Shown: in pieces, positions 57,321-64,000 of the stretch
How the letters are laid out: the number at the start of each line of letters is the position of its first letter
How positions within the stretch are numbered: position 1 is the stretch's first letter
From: [Borrelia] finlandensis
GTDB lineage: Bacteria > Spirochaetota > Spirochaetia > Borreliales > Borreliaceae
NCBI RefSeq assembly: GCF_000181875.2
Contig: NZ_ABJZ02000005.1
Span: forward strand, 186,001-250,000
Length of the DNA: 64,000 nt
Direction: 5' to 3'
Program-made: the position numbers and the translations under genes
The notes under the pieces: model-generated
The model's database searches: none
The model's input: the letters and a program-made list of their open reading frames with translations, nothing else
Told to the model about the DNA's origin: nothing

Positions 57321-58904
57321 ATGGAGGAATATTTAAATTTCATGAATAATAACAAAGAAACAAAATTAAAAGATCTTGAAAATCAAGAATTTGATCTTAT
57401 AATAATTGGAGGAGGCGCAACAGGTCTTGGCATTGCGGTGGACGCAATTACAAGGGGGTATAAAGCAATACTTATAGAAAAATTTGATTATGCAAAAGGA
57501 ACTTCCTCTAGATCAAGCAAATTAATTCACGGTGGAGTAAGATATTTAGCCCAATGGAATATTTCTTTAGTTAAAGAAGCTTTGCACGAAAAAGCCATTC
57601 TTGAGAAAAATGCACCCCATTTAATTAACGAATGTGCACTTATCACGCCTATTTATAATGTTTTAGAAATACCTTATTATTATTTTGGATTAAGTTACTA
57701 CCACAATCTTATGGGTAAAGAAAAAACTACCAAATACAAAACTAAATTACTATCCAAAAAATCTACCATTGAAAAAGCTCCCAATATTAAAACAGAGGGC
57801 CTTAAATGCTCTGTTCTATATTACGATGATTCATTCGATGATGCTAGAATGGCAATAACATTGTTAAGAACCTTTACCGAAAAAGGAGGCATTGCCCTTA
57901 ACTATACAGAACTTAAAAAATTCAACAAAGAAAACGGAAAGCTTTCGGGGGTTCTAATACAAAATAAATTGTCAAAAGAACAAATTTCATTAAAAAGCAA
58001 ATGCATAATAAACGCAACAGGAATATTTTCAGATGAAATAAGAAGGTTGGATGATGAAAAAGCCTTAAACATCATTAAACCTTCCCAAGGTAGCCATTTA
58101 ATAGTCAAAAAAGACAAATTTCCCAAAAATCATGCAATACTAATACCTAAAACTAGTGATAATAGGATTTTATTCGCTATTCCTTGGCATGATAGTGTTG
58201 TTTGTGGAAGCACTGATATTCCAATAAAAGAGATAGAAGAAGAACCTAAAAGATTTGAAGAAGAGATTGACTTTATAATAAATAATTTAAATAACTATTT
58301 AAATATTAAAATAGAAAAATCAGATGTAAAAAGTGTATATACCGGAATAAGGCCATTAATAATGGATCCAAAAGCTCAAGGAAACACTTCAAAAATCTCA
58401 AGAAACGAAAAAATATTTATATCAGATTCAAATCTTATTACAATAGCGGGGGGGAAATATACCACATATAGAAAAATGGCAGAAAAAACCTTGCTTAAGG
58501 CCATAGAACAAAATTTAATACCAAATTGTGCACCAACTACAGAAGATTTAAAGTTGCACGGCTATCTTAAAAAAGAAGAGGCAATGAAAATTCCTGAACC
58601 TTTTAGAGCTTATGGCAGCGACTTTGAAATTTTAAAAAATATGGAGGGTTTTGACAAAAAAATACACGAAAACTTGGATTTAAATGAAGCACAAATAGAT
58701 TTTTCAATTAAATTTGAACAAGCCAAAACTATTGAGGATGTTTTAGCAAGAAGAACAAGATCACTGCCTTTAAATCCTCAAGCTACAATTGAGGCTGCTC
58801 CAAGAGTTGCTGAAATAATGATGGAAAAATTAAATAAATCTGAAGAGTGGAAAAATGAACAAATAAAAAACTTTTTAGAAATAAGTAAAAAATATTTAAT
58901 TTAA
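57321..58904 (+). CDS. glpD: Aerobic-type glycerol-3-phosphate dehydrogenase GlpD
   Basis: A 527-residue FAD enzyme oxidising glycerol-3-phosphate to dihydroxyacetone phosphate. The dinucleotide-binding loop LIIIGGGATGLGIA and the family segment GTSSRSSKLIHGGVRYL are intact, as are GSTDIP and the C-terminal ARRTRS helix. Two starts are possible: ATG 57321 (weak site), or ATG 57342, 14 bases after GGAGG at 57323-57327, which is rather far. It completes the route from glycerol to glycolysis. An intrinsic terminator follows. Confidence 0.95.
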   Translation: MEEYLNFMNNNKETKLKDLENQEFDLIIIGGGATGLGIAVDAITRGYKAILIEKFDYAKGTSSRSSKLIHGGVRYLAQWNISLVKEALHEKAILEKNAPHLINECALITPIYNVLEIPYYYFGLSYYHNLMGKEKTTKYKTKLLSKKSTIEKAPNIKTEGLKCSVLYYDDSFDDARMAITLLRTFTEKGGIALNYTELKKFNKENGKLSGVLIQNKLSKEQISLKSKCIINATGIFSDEIRRLDDEKALNIIKPSQGSHLIVKKDKFPKNHAILIPKTSDNRILFAIPWHDSVVCGSTDIPIKEIEEEPKRFEEEIDFIINNLNNYLNIKIEKSDVKSVYTGIRPLIMDPKAQGNTSKISRNEKIFISDSNLITIAGGKYTTYRKMAEKTLLKAIEQNLIPNCAPTTEDLKLHGYLKKEEAMKIPEPFRAYGSDFEILKNMEGFDKKIHENLDLNEAQIDFSIKFEQAKTIEDVLARRTRSLPLNPQATIEAAPRVAEIMMEKLNKSEEWKNEQIKNFLEISKKYLI

Positions 58905-58924
58905 AATTAATTTTTATATTAAAC

Positions 58925-58950
58925 AAAGGGATTGTTTAACAATCCCTTTT
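58925..58950. terminator. Bidirectional intrinsic terminator between glpD and the YaaR-like gene
   Basis: AAAGGGATTG (58925-58934) pairs perfectly with CAATCCCTTT (58940-58949) over a 5-base loop. T-rich sequence follows on the + strand and the A-run before it serves the minus strand. It sits between the convergent ends of glpD and the bactofilin operon. This is the clearest intrinsic terminator I found in the window. Confidence 0.85.
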
Positions 58951-58990
58951 AATTTTAAAACCTAAAACATTAAAAAGTCTTAAACCCAAT

Positions 58991-59485
58991 TCACATTAGC
59001 AAATTCACAAGCAAACCCTGAATCTCTTCAATGCTATCCAAAAGTTTAATCTGAGTCATTTGATTTTGTAAAACAGAATAAGCAAGTTTGTCTAACTTGT
59101 CGTTAATAATCTTAATAATTCTATACTTGGGACGCTTGGGATCTCCCAAATTTCCCCCTTTTTGCTCTTTCAAACAAACAGAAGATGATATAATAATGGA
59201 TATAAACTCTGAAATAACTTTTTTGTAAAAAATAACATTTTGTCTGGAAGGCTCACTCAAGAGTCTCTCACCAGTCTCATTAATTCCATCTAACATACTT
59301 TTAATTAAATCAAGATTAAATTCTCCATTTTCAAGTAAAATAAAATGCTTATCCTCTTTGACACTTTCAGCCTGAAACATCGAAGAAAAAAGATTGTTCT
59401 TATCAAAAGATACCTTTTTGCCACTTTTTTTATAATCTTTTGAATTAAGATTTAATGCCCCAGCAATTAAATTATTTACTTTCAT
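58991..59485 (-). CDS. YaaR-family (DUF327) protein (BB0244-like)
   Basis: A 164-residue protein matching the DUF327/YaaR pattern: a disordered N-terminus, then MLDGINETGERLL, YKKVISEFI, PKYRIIKIINDKLDKLAYSVL and the closing IEEIQGLLVNLL. Its function is poorly known; relatives occur beside flagellar or envelope genes. It starts 14 bases inside the bactofilin gene, last in an M23-bactofilin-YaaR operon that ends at a bidirectional terminator. Confidence 0.82.
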   Translation of the reverse strand: MKVNNLIAGALNLNSKDYKKSGKKVSFDKNNLFSSMFQAESVKEDKHFILLENGEFNLDLIKSMLDGINETGERLLSEPSRQNVIFYKKVISEFISIIISSSVCLKEQKGGNLGDPKRPKYRIIKIINDKLDKLAYSVLQNQMTQIKLLDSIEEIQGLLVNLLM

Positions 59486-60026
59486 CTATTTTGTTCACAA
59501 CGCTTGAAAAATATTTATCATCTTTACCTTCTAAAAGTTGAAAAGACTTTTTTTCTTCTTGATGCACCTTATTGATTTCAATTAAAAGATCTTCATTAAC
59601 CTTGTAAGAACCAGTATAAAAAAATGTATTTCTTTCAGGAGCTCTAAGATACTCAGCGCCAATATCCATATACCCATCAATAATAGCGCCCTCTTCAACT
59701 TCAATTGACTTACAAGAAATATTTCCAATAACACACCCTGATGCAAATATTTTAATCTTGCTTTTAGCATAAATATTGCCCACAACCATTCCAGAAATAA
59801 CAAGTTCATTAGCATCAATGCTAGATTTAACCCTACCACTCTCCCCAATAATTACCCTTTTAGTAGAGCTAATGGTGCCTATAAAATCACCATCAAGCCG
59901 AATAAAATTATTTGAAACTAAGTCTCCTTTAAAAAAATCCCCAACGCCCACTATTGTTTTTATTTCATCAAAAATAAACAAAGATGGGGCTTTTCTTTCT
60001 TTTTTTACAGTCAAAAAATTTAACAT
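59472..60026 (-). CDS. Bactofilin (BB0245-like)
   Basis: A 184-residue bactofilin. The N-terminal about 30 residues are polar; then comes the beta-helix with FFKGDLVSNNFIRLDGDFIGTI, VKSSIDANELVISGMVVGNI, IKIFASGCVIGNISCKSIEV and IIDGYMDIG; a helical C-terminal tail of about 50 residues follows. The start lies on the base after the stop of an M23 peptidase gene. This pairing resembles bactofilin/LytM modules that control cell shape in helical bacteria such as Helicobacter. Confidence 0.9.
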   Translation of the reverse strand: MLNFLTVKKERKAPSLFIFDEIKTIVGVGDFFKGDLVSNNFIRLDGDFIGTISSTKRVIIGESGRVKSSIDANELVISGMVVGNIYAKSKIKIFASGCVIGNISCKSIEVEEGAIIDGYMDIGAEYLRAPERNTFFYTGSYKVNEDLLIEINKVHQEEKKSFQLLEGKDDKYFSSVVNKIDESK

Positions 60027-61052
60027 CTATTTTGAAGCTCCTGTTGCTAAATTTAAATACATATCGGGATTAATAACTTGAGAGCCTACACGAACCTCAT
60101 AATGAACATGAGGACCTGTTGCATAACCTGTCTGCCCCATAAATCCAATTATCTGCCCCTTTTTAACATAAGACCCTTTAGAAGTATTAAGCCGCGACAT
60201 ATGCGCATAAAGGGTTGCAAGTCCATACTTATGCTTAATTTGAACAAAATTACCATAGCCTGCTGACTGATAACTTGCCCTAACAACCTCCCCATCAGCA
60301 GTTGCAACAATAGGAGTTCCAATTCTAACTCCCCCAAGATCTATGCCTTTGTGAATATACCATTGCCTAGTAAAAGGCTCAATAGCAGGACCAAAATGCA
60401 AAGTAATAATTCCAGATCCACCCGCAAGAGGCCAAAGAGAAGGAATATCATTTAAAAGCTTGTCTTGGGCGTGCAAGACTTTAACTATGCTTTTAAGAGG
60501 AGGAATTGAACTTTCTATTTTGCTTTTAATATTTTTAAGATCACTAAGCTCTTTTATTGAATTAGCTTCTAAAATTTGCAAATCAATAAAATCAGAAAGA
60601 TCTCCATCTAGTTTATTTTTATTTAAATCAACACCATTAGAATTGATTTTTAAAGAAGTTTTAAGCTCATCTAAAACTTTAGAAAAATTTTTTGCAACAG
60701 AATTAATTTCTACAACTGTATTTCTAAAATCTTCAATCTCAGATTCTGCTAAAGAGTAATTTTTCTCTGTAGACTTCACAATTGATGAGAGAGTAACATA
60801 ATTAACAGCAAGTAAAACAAACCCTATAAAACCGCCTAAAAAAAAAGTAGAAAAGAAAAATAAAGTCAAAAAAGAAATTTTAATATTTTTAACATTCCCT
60901 TTAACATGGGGAATAACAATAAAACTAATATTTTGCTTAAAAAAAGAATGTATAACTTTAAGGGCTATAAACAAAGAATTATAAATAGCTAAAAAAAACT
61001 TTAAAATTCCTTTAAAACCCAAAATAATCTTAAATCTAATTCTTTTCTTCAT
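60027..61052 (-). CDS. Membrane-anchored M23 (LytM) metallopeptidase
   Basis: A 341-residue protein with a basic cytoplasmic N-terminus, one transmembrane segment (about 60-85), a periplasmic coiled coil (about 90-200) and a C-terminal M23 domain (about 215-330). All zinc and catalytic residues look intact: HKGIDLGG (HxxxD), LYAHMS, and GPHVHYEV (HxH). It should cut peptidoglycan cross-links. It is first in the operon with a bactofilin and a YaaR-like protein, and divergent from rdgB. Confidence 0.93.
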   Translation of the reverse strand: MKKRIRFKIILGFKGILKFFLAIYNSLFIALKVIHSFFKQNISFIVIPHVKGNVKNIKISFLTLFFFSTFFLGGFIGFVLLAVNYVTLSSIVKSTEKNYSLAESEIEDFRNTVVEINSVAKNFSKVLDELKTSLKINSNGVDLNKNKLDGDLSDFIDLQILEANSIKELSDLKNIKSKIESSIPPLKSIVKVLHAQDKLLNDIPSLWPLAGGSGIITLHFGPAIEPFTRQWYIHKGIDLGGVRIGTPIVATADGEVVRASYQSAGYGNFVQIKHKYGLATLYAHMSRLNTSKGSYVKKGQIIGFMGQTGYATGPHVHYEVRVGSQVINPDMYLNLATGASK

Positions 61053-61248
61053 AACAAACCTTACTAAAAATTACTATGATCAAACAAGAAAATTAAAAAT
61101 TTATTTTAACACCTTAGACAAAAATCCAAATTTTTTCGATAAAAACCTAGTAAAAAAATACTTAACAAATACACAAAATTAAAGAGAATAATACTTAAAA
61201 CCAATATAATTATACAATTAAACTCATAAATACTTTATTATTATATAG

Positions 61249-61854
61249 ATGAAAACACTATTTTTTGCAACAACAAATGAAAATAAAATAAATGAAGTAA
61301 AAAACATATTAGATATACCTAATTTAAACTTAATAGTCCCTCAAAATTTTAACATAAAAGAAACAGGAAAAACATTTAAAGAAAATTCTTTACTTAAAGC
61401 AAAAGCACTGTTTGAAATTTTAAATAACAATCAAAATGTTTTCGGAGAAGATTCTGGGCTGTGCATTGAGGCACTAAACTTGGAACCGGGAATTTACTCT
61501 AAAAGATATGACACTTATAAGCTATGTAAAAAATTAAGCACTAATGAAAAAAATCAACTAATTTTAGACTTAATGAAAAATGAAAAAACCAGAAAAGCAT
61601 ATTTTATATGCAACATAAGCTATATATCAAAAAATGGGCAAATATTAAATTTTGAAGGAATTATTAAGGGAAAAATTGCCTTAAGCTTAAATGACAAGAA
61701 AAACTATGGATTTGGGTATGATTCAATATTTTTAACTAAAAATAATAAAAAGCTTAGTGACCTAACACTTGAAGAAAAAAACAAAATATCCCACAGAGGA
61801 ATAGCATTTTTAAAATTTAAAAAATTTTTACTAAAATCTTTATTCAATAGTTAA
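61249..61854 (+). CDS. rdgB: XTP/dITP diphosphatase (RdgB/HAM1)
   Basis: A 201-residue house-cleaning pyrophosphatase that removes non-canonical purine nucleotides. [41 protein letters not shown] and SHRGIAF are the expected family motifs. No ribosome-binding site precedes the ATG; a TATTAT at 61236-61241 would place the transcript start almost on the ATG, so the message may be leaderless. Confidence 0.94.
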   Translation: MKTLFFATTNENKINEVKNILDIPNLNLIVPQNFNIKETGKTFKENSLLKAKALFEILNNNQNVFGEDSGLCIEALNLEPGIYSKRYDTYKLCKKLSTNEKNQLILDLMKNEKTRKAYFICNISYISKNGQILNFEGIIKGKIALSLNDKKNYGFGYDSIFLTKNNKKLSDLTLEEKNKISHRGIAFLKFKKFLLKSLFNS

Positions 61855-61862
61855 ACTTAAAG

Positions 61863-61906
61863 GCTTTTTATATATAAAGTTTAGACTTTATTGTAAAATA
61901 AAAAGC
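61863..61906 (+). repeat. Two-tier inverted repeat between rdgB and pepF
   Basis: The outer arms 61863-61871 and 61898-61906 are a perfect 9-bp match. The inner arms 61874-61880 and 61885-61891 are a perfect 7-bp match around a TTAG loop. The RNA could fold into one 44-base hairpin with an internal bulge. There is no T-run after it, so it is not a standard terminator. A possible pepF promoter begins inside it. Confidence 0.5.
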
Positions 61907-61920
61907 ACAATGTTTATAAA
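61891..61920 (+). promoter_or_regulatory. Possible promoter of pepF
   Basis: TTGTAA at 61891-61896 and TATAAA at 61915-61920 with an 18-base spacer. Transcription would start near 61927, about 47 bases before the pepF GTG. The -35 overlaps the right side of an inverted repeat. Confidence 0.4.
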
Positions 61921-61973
61921 ATTTCAACTTATTATTTCTTTTCAAACAATAAAAAAAGGAAGAGGAGGATTTA

Positions 61974-63746
61974 GTGATAAATAGAAATGAAATCAATGAG
62001 AATGATAAATGGGATTTATCTTTTCTATTTGCAAATGAAGAAGAATATGCAAAAGCAATCAATGCTATTGAAATTAAAACCAAAGAATTTAAAAAATATG
62101 AAAAACTGGAATTAAATTTTGATTTATTTAAAGAAATTTTAAACAAATACTACGAAATCATAGAAGATTTAGAGAAAGTCTCTTACTATGCAATGCTTCA
62201 ATTAGAAACAGATGTAACCAATAAAGATTCAAATAAAATATATTCTATATGTGTCAATATAGCTACAAAAGTATCTAATACTACATCATACTTTATGCCT
62301 AAAATACTAAAAACAGATGAAAAAAAAGTTCAAGCCTGGATAAATGATCCAGAGCTTAAGGATAAAAAAATTGCAATTGAAAAAATACTAAGAGAAAAAA
62401 AACATATTTTAAGCGAACAAGAAGAAAAAATACTTGCTAACTACACCCCTCTTTACTCATCTTATCAAAGCATATTCTCAGCATTAACAAATGCTGATAT
62501 GGAATTTGGAGAAATTAATAAACAGCCTTTAACCAATTCTACCTACACACTATTTTTACAAAACGAAGATCAAAAAATACGAAAAGAAGCCTTTTTAAGA
62601 TTTTATCAAAAATACAAAAATAATGAAAATACACTTGCTAATCTTATTATTTCAGACTTTAAGAAAAATCACTTTATTGCAAAGACAAGAAAGTTTCAAA
62701 ATACTTTTTCAATGCAACTCTTTTCAAACAATATTGATAAAAAAGTTTATACAAATTTAATCGAAACTGTCAATGAAAATTTATCTGTGCTTAACGACTA
62801 TTATGAGTTTAGAAAAAAAGTCTTAAACCAAGAATATTTATATCACTACGATGTTTACGTACCATTAACAAAAGGAATAACATTTAAAAATTCATTTGAA
62901 GAAGCTTGTAAGAAAATATTAAAATCTTTAGAGGTACTAGGAAATGAATATACAAAAATCTTAAGAAACGGTCTTTTAAAAGAAAGATGGGTTGATAAAT
63001 ACGAGAATACTGGAAAAAGATCGGGGGCTTTTAGCGCTGGATCATACAACGGAAAGCCTTATATACTTCTTAATTACAAAGACGAATCAATAAGAGATAT
63101 GTTTACGCTTGCACATGAAGCAGGACATTCAATGCACTCTTACTTTAGCATAAAAAACAACCCATTCCCGCACTATAATTATTCCGTTTTTGAAGCAGAA
63201 ATAGCATCAATAATCAATGAACAAATATTGGCAGAATATTTGCTTAAAAACGAAACCGATACTAACAAAATAAAATATATAAAACTAACACAAATTGATG
63301 ACATGATTTCAACATTCTTTAGACAAACAATGTTTGCTGAATTTGAGTACATTATTCATGAAATGATTAGTAAAGAAGAGCCTGTAGTAAAAGAAACACT
63401 AACAGAAACTTATATGAATTTGTTAAAAAAATACTTTGGACCTAGTCTAAAATTTGATGAATTAAGTCCCCTTGAATGCCTTAGAATTCCCCACTTTTAT
63501 TCACCCTTTTATGTGTATCAATATGCTACAGGCATTGCAGCTGCTCTGTCAATATATAAAGGCATTAAAGAAAATAAAAAAGATGCAGTAGAAAATTATA
63601 TAAAATTTTTAAAAACAGGGGGTTCTAAATATCCACTAGATTCCTTAAATATTACCGGAGTAGATTTAACAAAAAAAGCAACAATAGAAAACACTATTAA
63701 CATTTTCAAATGCAGACTTGAAGAGATAAAGAAAATATTCCAATAA
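61974..63746 (+). CDS. pepF: Oligoendopeptidase F
   Basis: A 590-residue M3B metallopeptidase. The zinc motif HEAGHSMHSYFS is at about residues 380-391, with the third ligand Glu in FEAEIASIINE. The rest is the helical, prolyl-lipase-free fold of the family at normal length. It cleaves short peptides in the cytoplasm. It starts at GTG, with AGGAGGA 3-4 bases upstream of the spacer; pcs follows 13 bases after the stop, so both are probably on one message. Confidence 0.95.
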   Translation: MINRNEINENDKWDLSFLFANEEEYAKAINAIEIKTKEFKKYEKLELNFDLFKEILNKYYEIIEDLEKVSYYAMLQLETDVTNKDSNKIYSICVNIATKVSNTTSYFMPKILKTDEKKVQAWINDPELKDKKIAIEKILREKKHILSEQEEKILANYTPLYSSYQSIFSALTNADMEFGEINKQPLTNSTYTLFLQNEDQKIRKEAFLRFYQKYKNNENTLANLIISDFKKNHFIAKTRKFQNTFSMQLFSNNIDKKVYTNLIETVNENLSVLNDYYEFRKKVLNQEYLYHYDVYVPLTKGITFKNSFEEACKKILKSLEVLGNEYTKILRNGLLKERWVDKYENTGKRSGAFSAGSYNGKPYILLNYKDESIRDMFTLAHEAGHSMHSYFSIKNNPFPHYNYSVFEAEIASIINEQILAEYLLKNETDTNKIKYIKLTQIDDMISTFFRQTMFAEFEYIIHEMISKEEPVVKETLTETYMNLLKKYFGPSLKFDELSPLECLRIPHFYSPFYVYQYATGIAAALSIYKGIKENKKDAVENYIKFLKTGGSKYPLDSLNITGVDLTKKATIENTINIFKCRLEEIKKIFQ

Positions 63747-63759
63747 AAGGAGATTTACT

Positions 63760-64000
63760 GTGAAAAATATCAATTTGATTTTAGCTTGGCTTGTACATAT
63801 TTTTACAGCATCTGGCTTGATTGTAGGACTTTACTCAATAATTTCAATTGTAAATGGTGATTATTCTCTTCTTTTAAAACTAACAGCAATAGGGCTTATC
63901 ATAGATGGAATTGACGGAACTATGGCAAGAAAACTTAAAGTTAAAGAATTAATACCTGAAATTGATGGCACTCTGCTTGATAATATTACAGACTATATAA
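63760..64000 (+). CDS. pcs: Phosphatidylcholine synthase, N-terminal part (3' partial)
   Basis: The first 80 codons of a CDP-alcohol phosphatidyltransferase, cut by the window edge. It starts at GTG with AAAGGAG just upstream. Two hydrophobic segments are followed by the complete catalytic motif: D-x2-D-G-x2-A-R, eleven residues, D-x3-D (IDGIDGTMARKLK to EIDGTLLDN). Assignment to Pcs, which joins choline to CDP-diacylglycerol, rests on its known place after pepF in B. burgdorferi and on the presence of phosphatidylcholine in that species; sequence alone gives only the superfamily. Confidence 0.85.
   Translation, partial: MKNINLILAWLVHIFTASGLIVGLYSIISIVNGDYSLLLKLTAIGLIIDGIDGTMARKLKVKELIPEIDGTLLDNITDYI

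Noticed and set aside
59582..59848. 88-codon frame within the bactofilin gene
   Set aside because: Out-of-frame shadow of the bactofilin; no start signal.

Overview
The window is a piece of spirochaete chromosome from the Borrelia (Borreliella) burgdorferi sensu lato group. It is very A+T rich and densely packed, and the genes run in short operons on both strands. Several lineage hallmarks sit in their familiar order: rel, lmp1, pstSCAB, bmtA, fliG1, hbb and glpFKD. From memory, the order from the first complete gene to the last partial one follows B. burgdorferi B31 BB0193 to BB0249 without a gap. That correspondence is recalled, not searched. No insertion sequence, prophage, CRISPR array or plasmid-like block is visible, so this is core chromosome rather than an accessory island. 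Lmp1 carries three 54-residue repeats here against the seven I recall for B31. The strain is therefore not B31 or has contracted the array; I do not assign a species.

Layout. 1-2.9 kb: tail of a membrane protein gene, a lipoprotein, and a TatD nuclease with a TPR protein on the minus strand. 3.2-9.4 kb (+): prfA-prmC-rel and a large membrane protein with a degraded peptidase-like domain. 9.4-12.0 kb (-): murE-ddl. 12.1-15.5 kb (+): tRNA-Cys, tlyC-like gene, hflK-hflC. 15.8-17.5 kb: two near-identical tRNA-Phe genes and a degenerate HD-GYP protein. 17.5-27.2 kb: rsmD (-), then gtaB, an unknown protein, two TPR proteins including lmp1, mutL, a coiled-coil protein and a CAU tRNA (+). 27.2-32.8 kb: lipoprotein and efp (-), then pstSCAB (+). 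32.8-38.0 kb (-): bmtA, alaS, fliG1, pgl and a split lipoprotein gene. 38.0-44.1 kb: dusA (+), serS (-), a lipoprotein and an M16 protease (+). 44.1-51.1 kb (-): rpmE, rho, bactofilin, hbb, rpsT, membrane protein, ychF, TPR/NHL/VWA protein. 51.2-54.2 kb: lnt (+), BB0238-like protein and a deoxynucleoside kinase (-). 54.4-58.9 kb (+): glpF-glpK-small ORF-glpD with a strong promoter, a roughly 195-nt leader and a bidirectional terminator. 59.0-61.1 kb (-): M23 peptidase, bactofilin, YaaR-like protein. 61.2-64 kb (+): rdgB, pepF and the start of pcs.

The genes fit a host-dependent spirochaete. Uptake and salvage systems (glycerol, phosphate, manganese, deoxynucleosides) stand beside envelope building (MurE/Ddl, Lnt, lipoproteins, M23/bactofilin, phosphatidylcholine synthase). 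Rel is encoded here together with the glp operon, which the stringent response is known to influence in B. burgdorferi.

The most rewarding observations are: a lipoprotein gene split at an (ATGT)3 tract; a PstA permease with a PstS-like periplasmic insert; an HD-GYP-like protein without its key Asp; an M28-peptidase-like multi-spanning protein without visible metal ligands; a tandem tRNA-Phe pair with compensatory acceptor-stem changes; exact 54-aa repeat-number variation in Lmp1; an Arg34-type EF-P; and an AlaRS without its C-terminal domain. I did not find a convincingly new multi-gene system.
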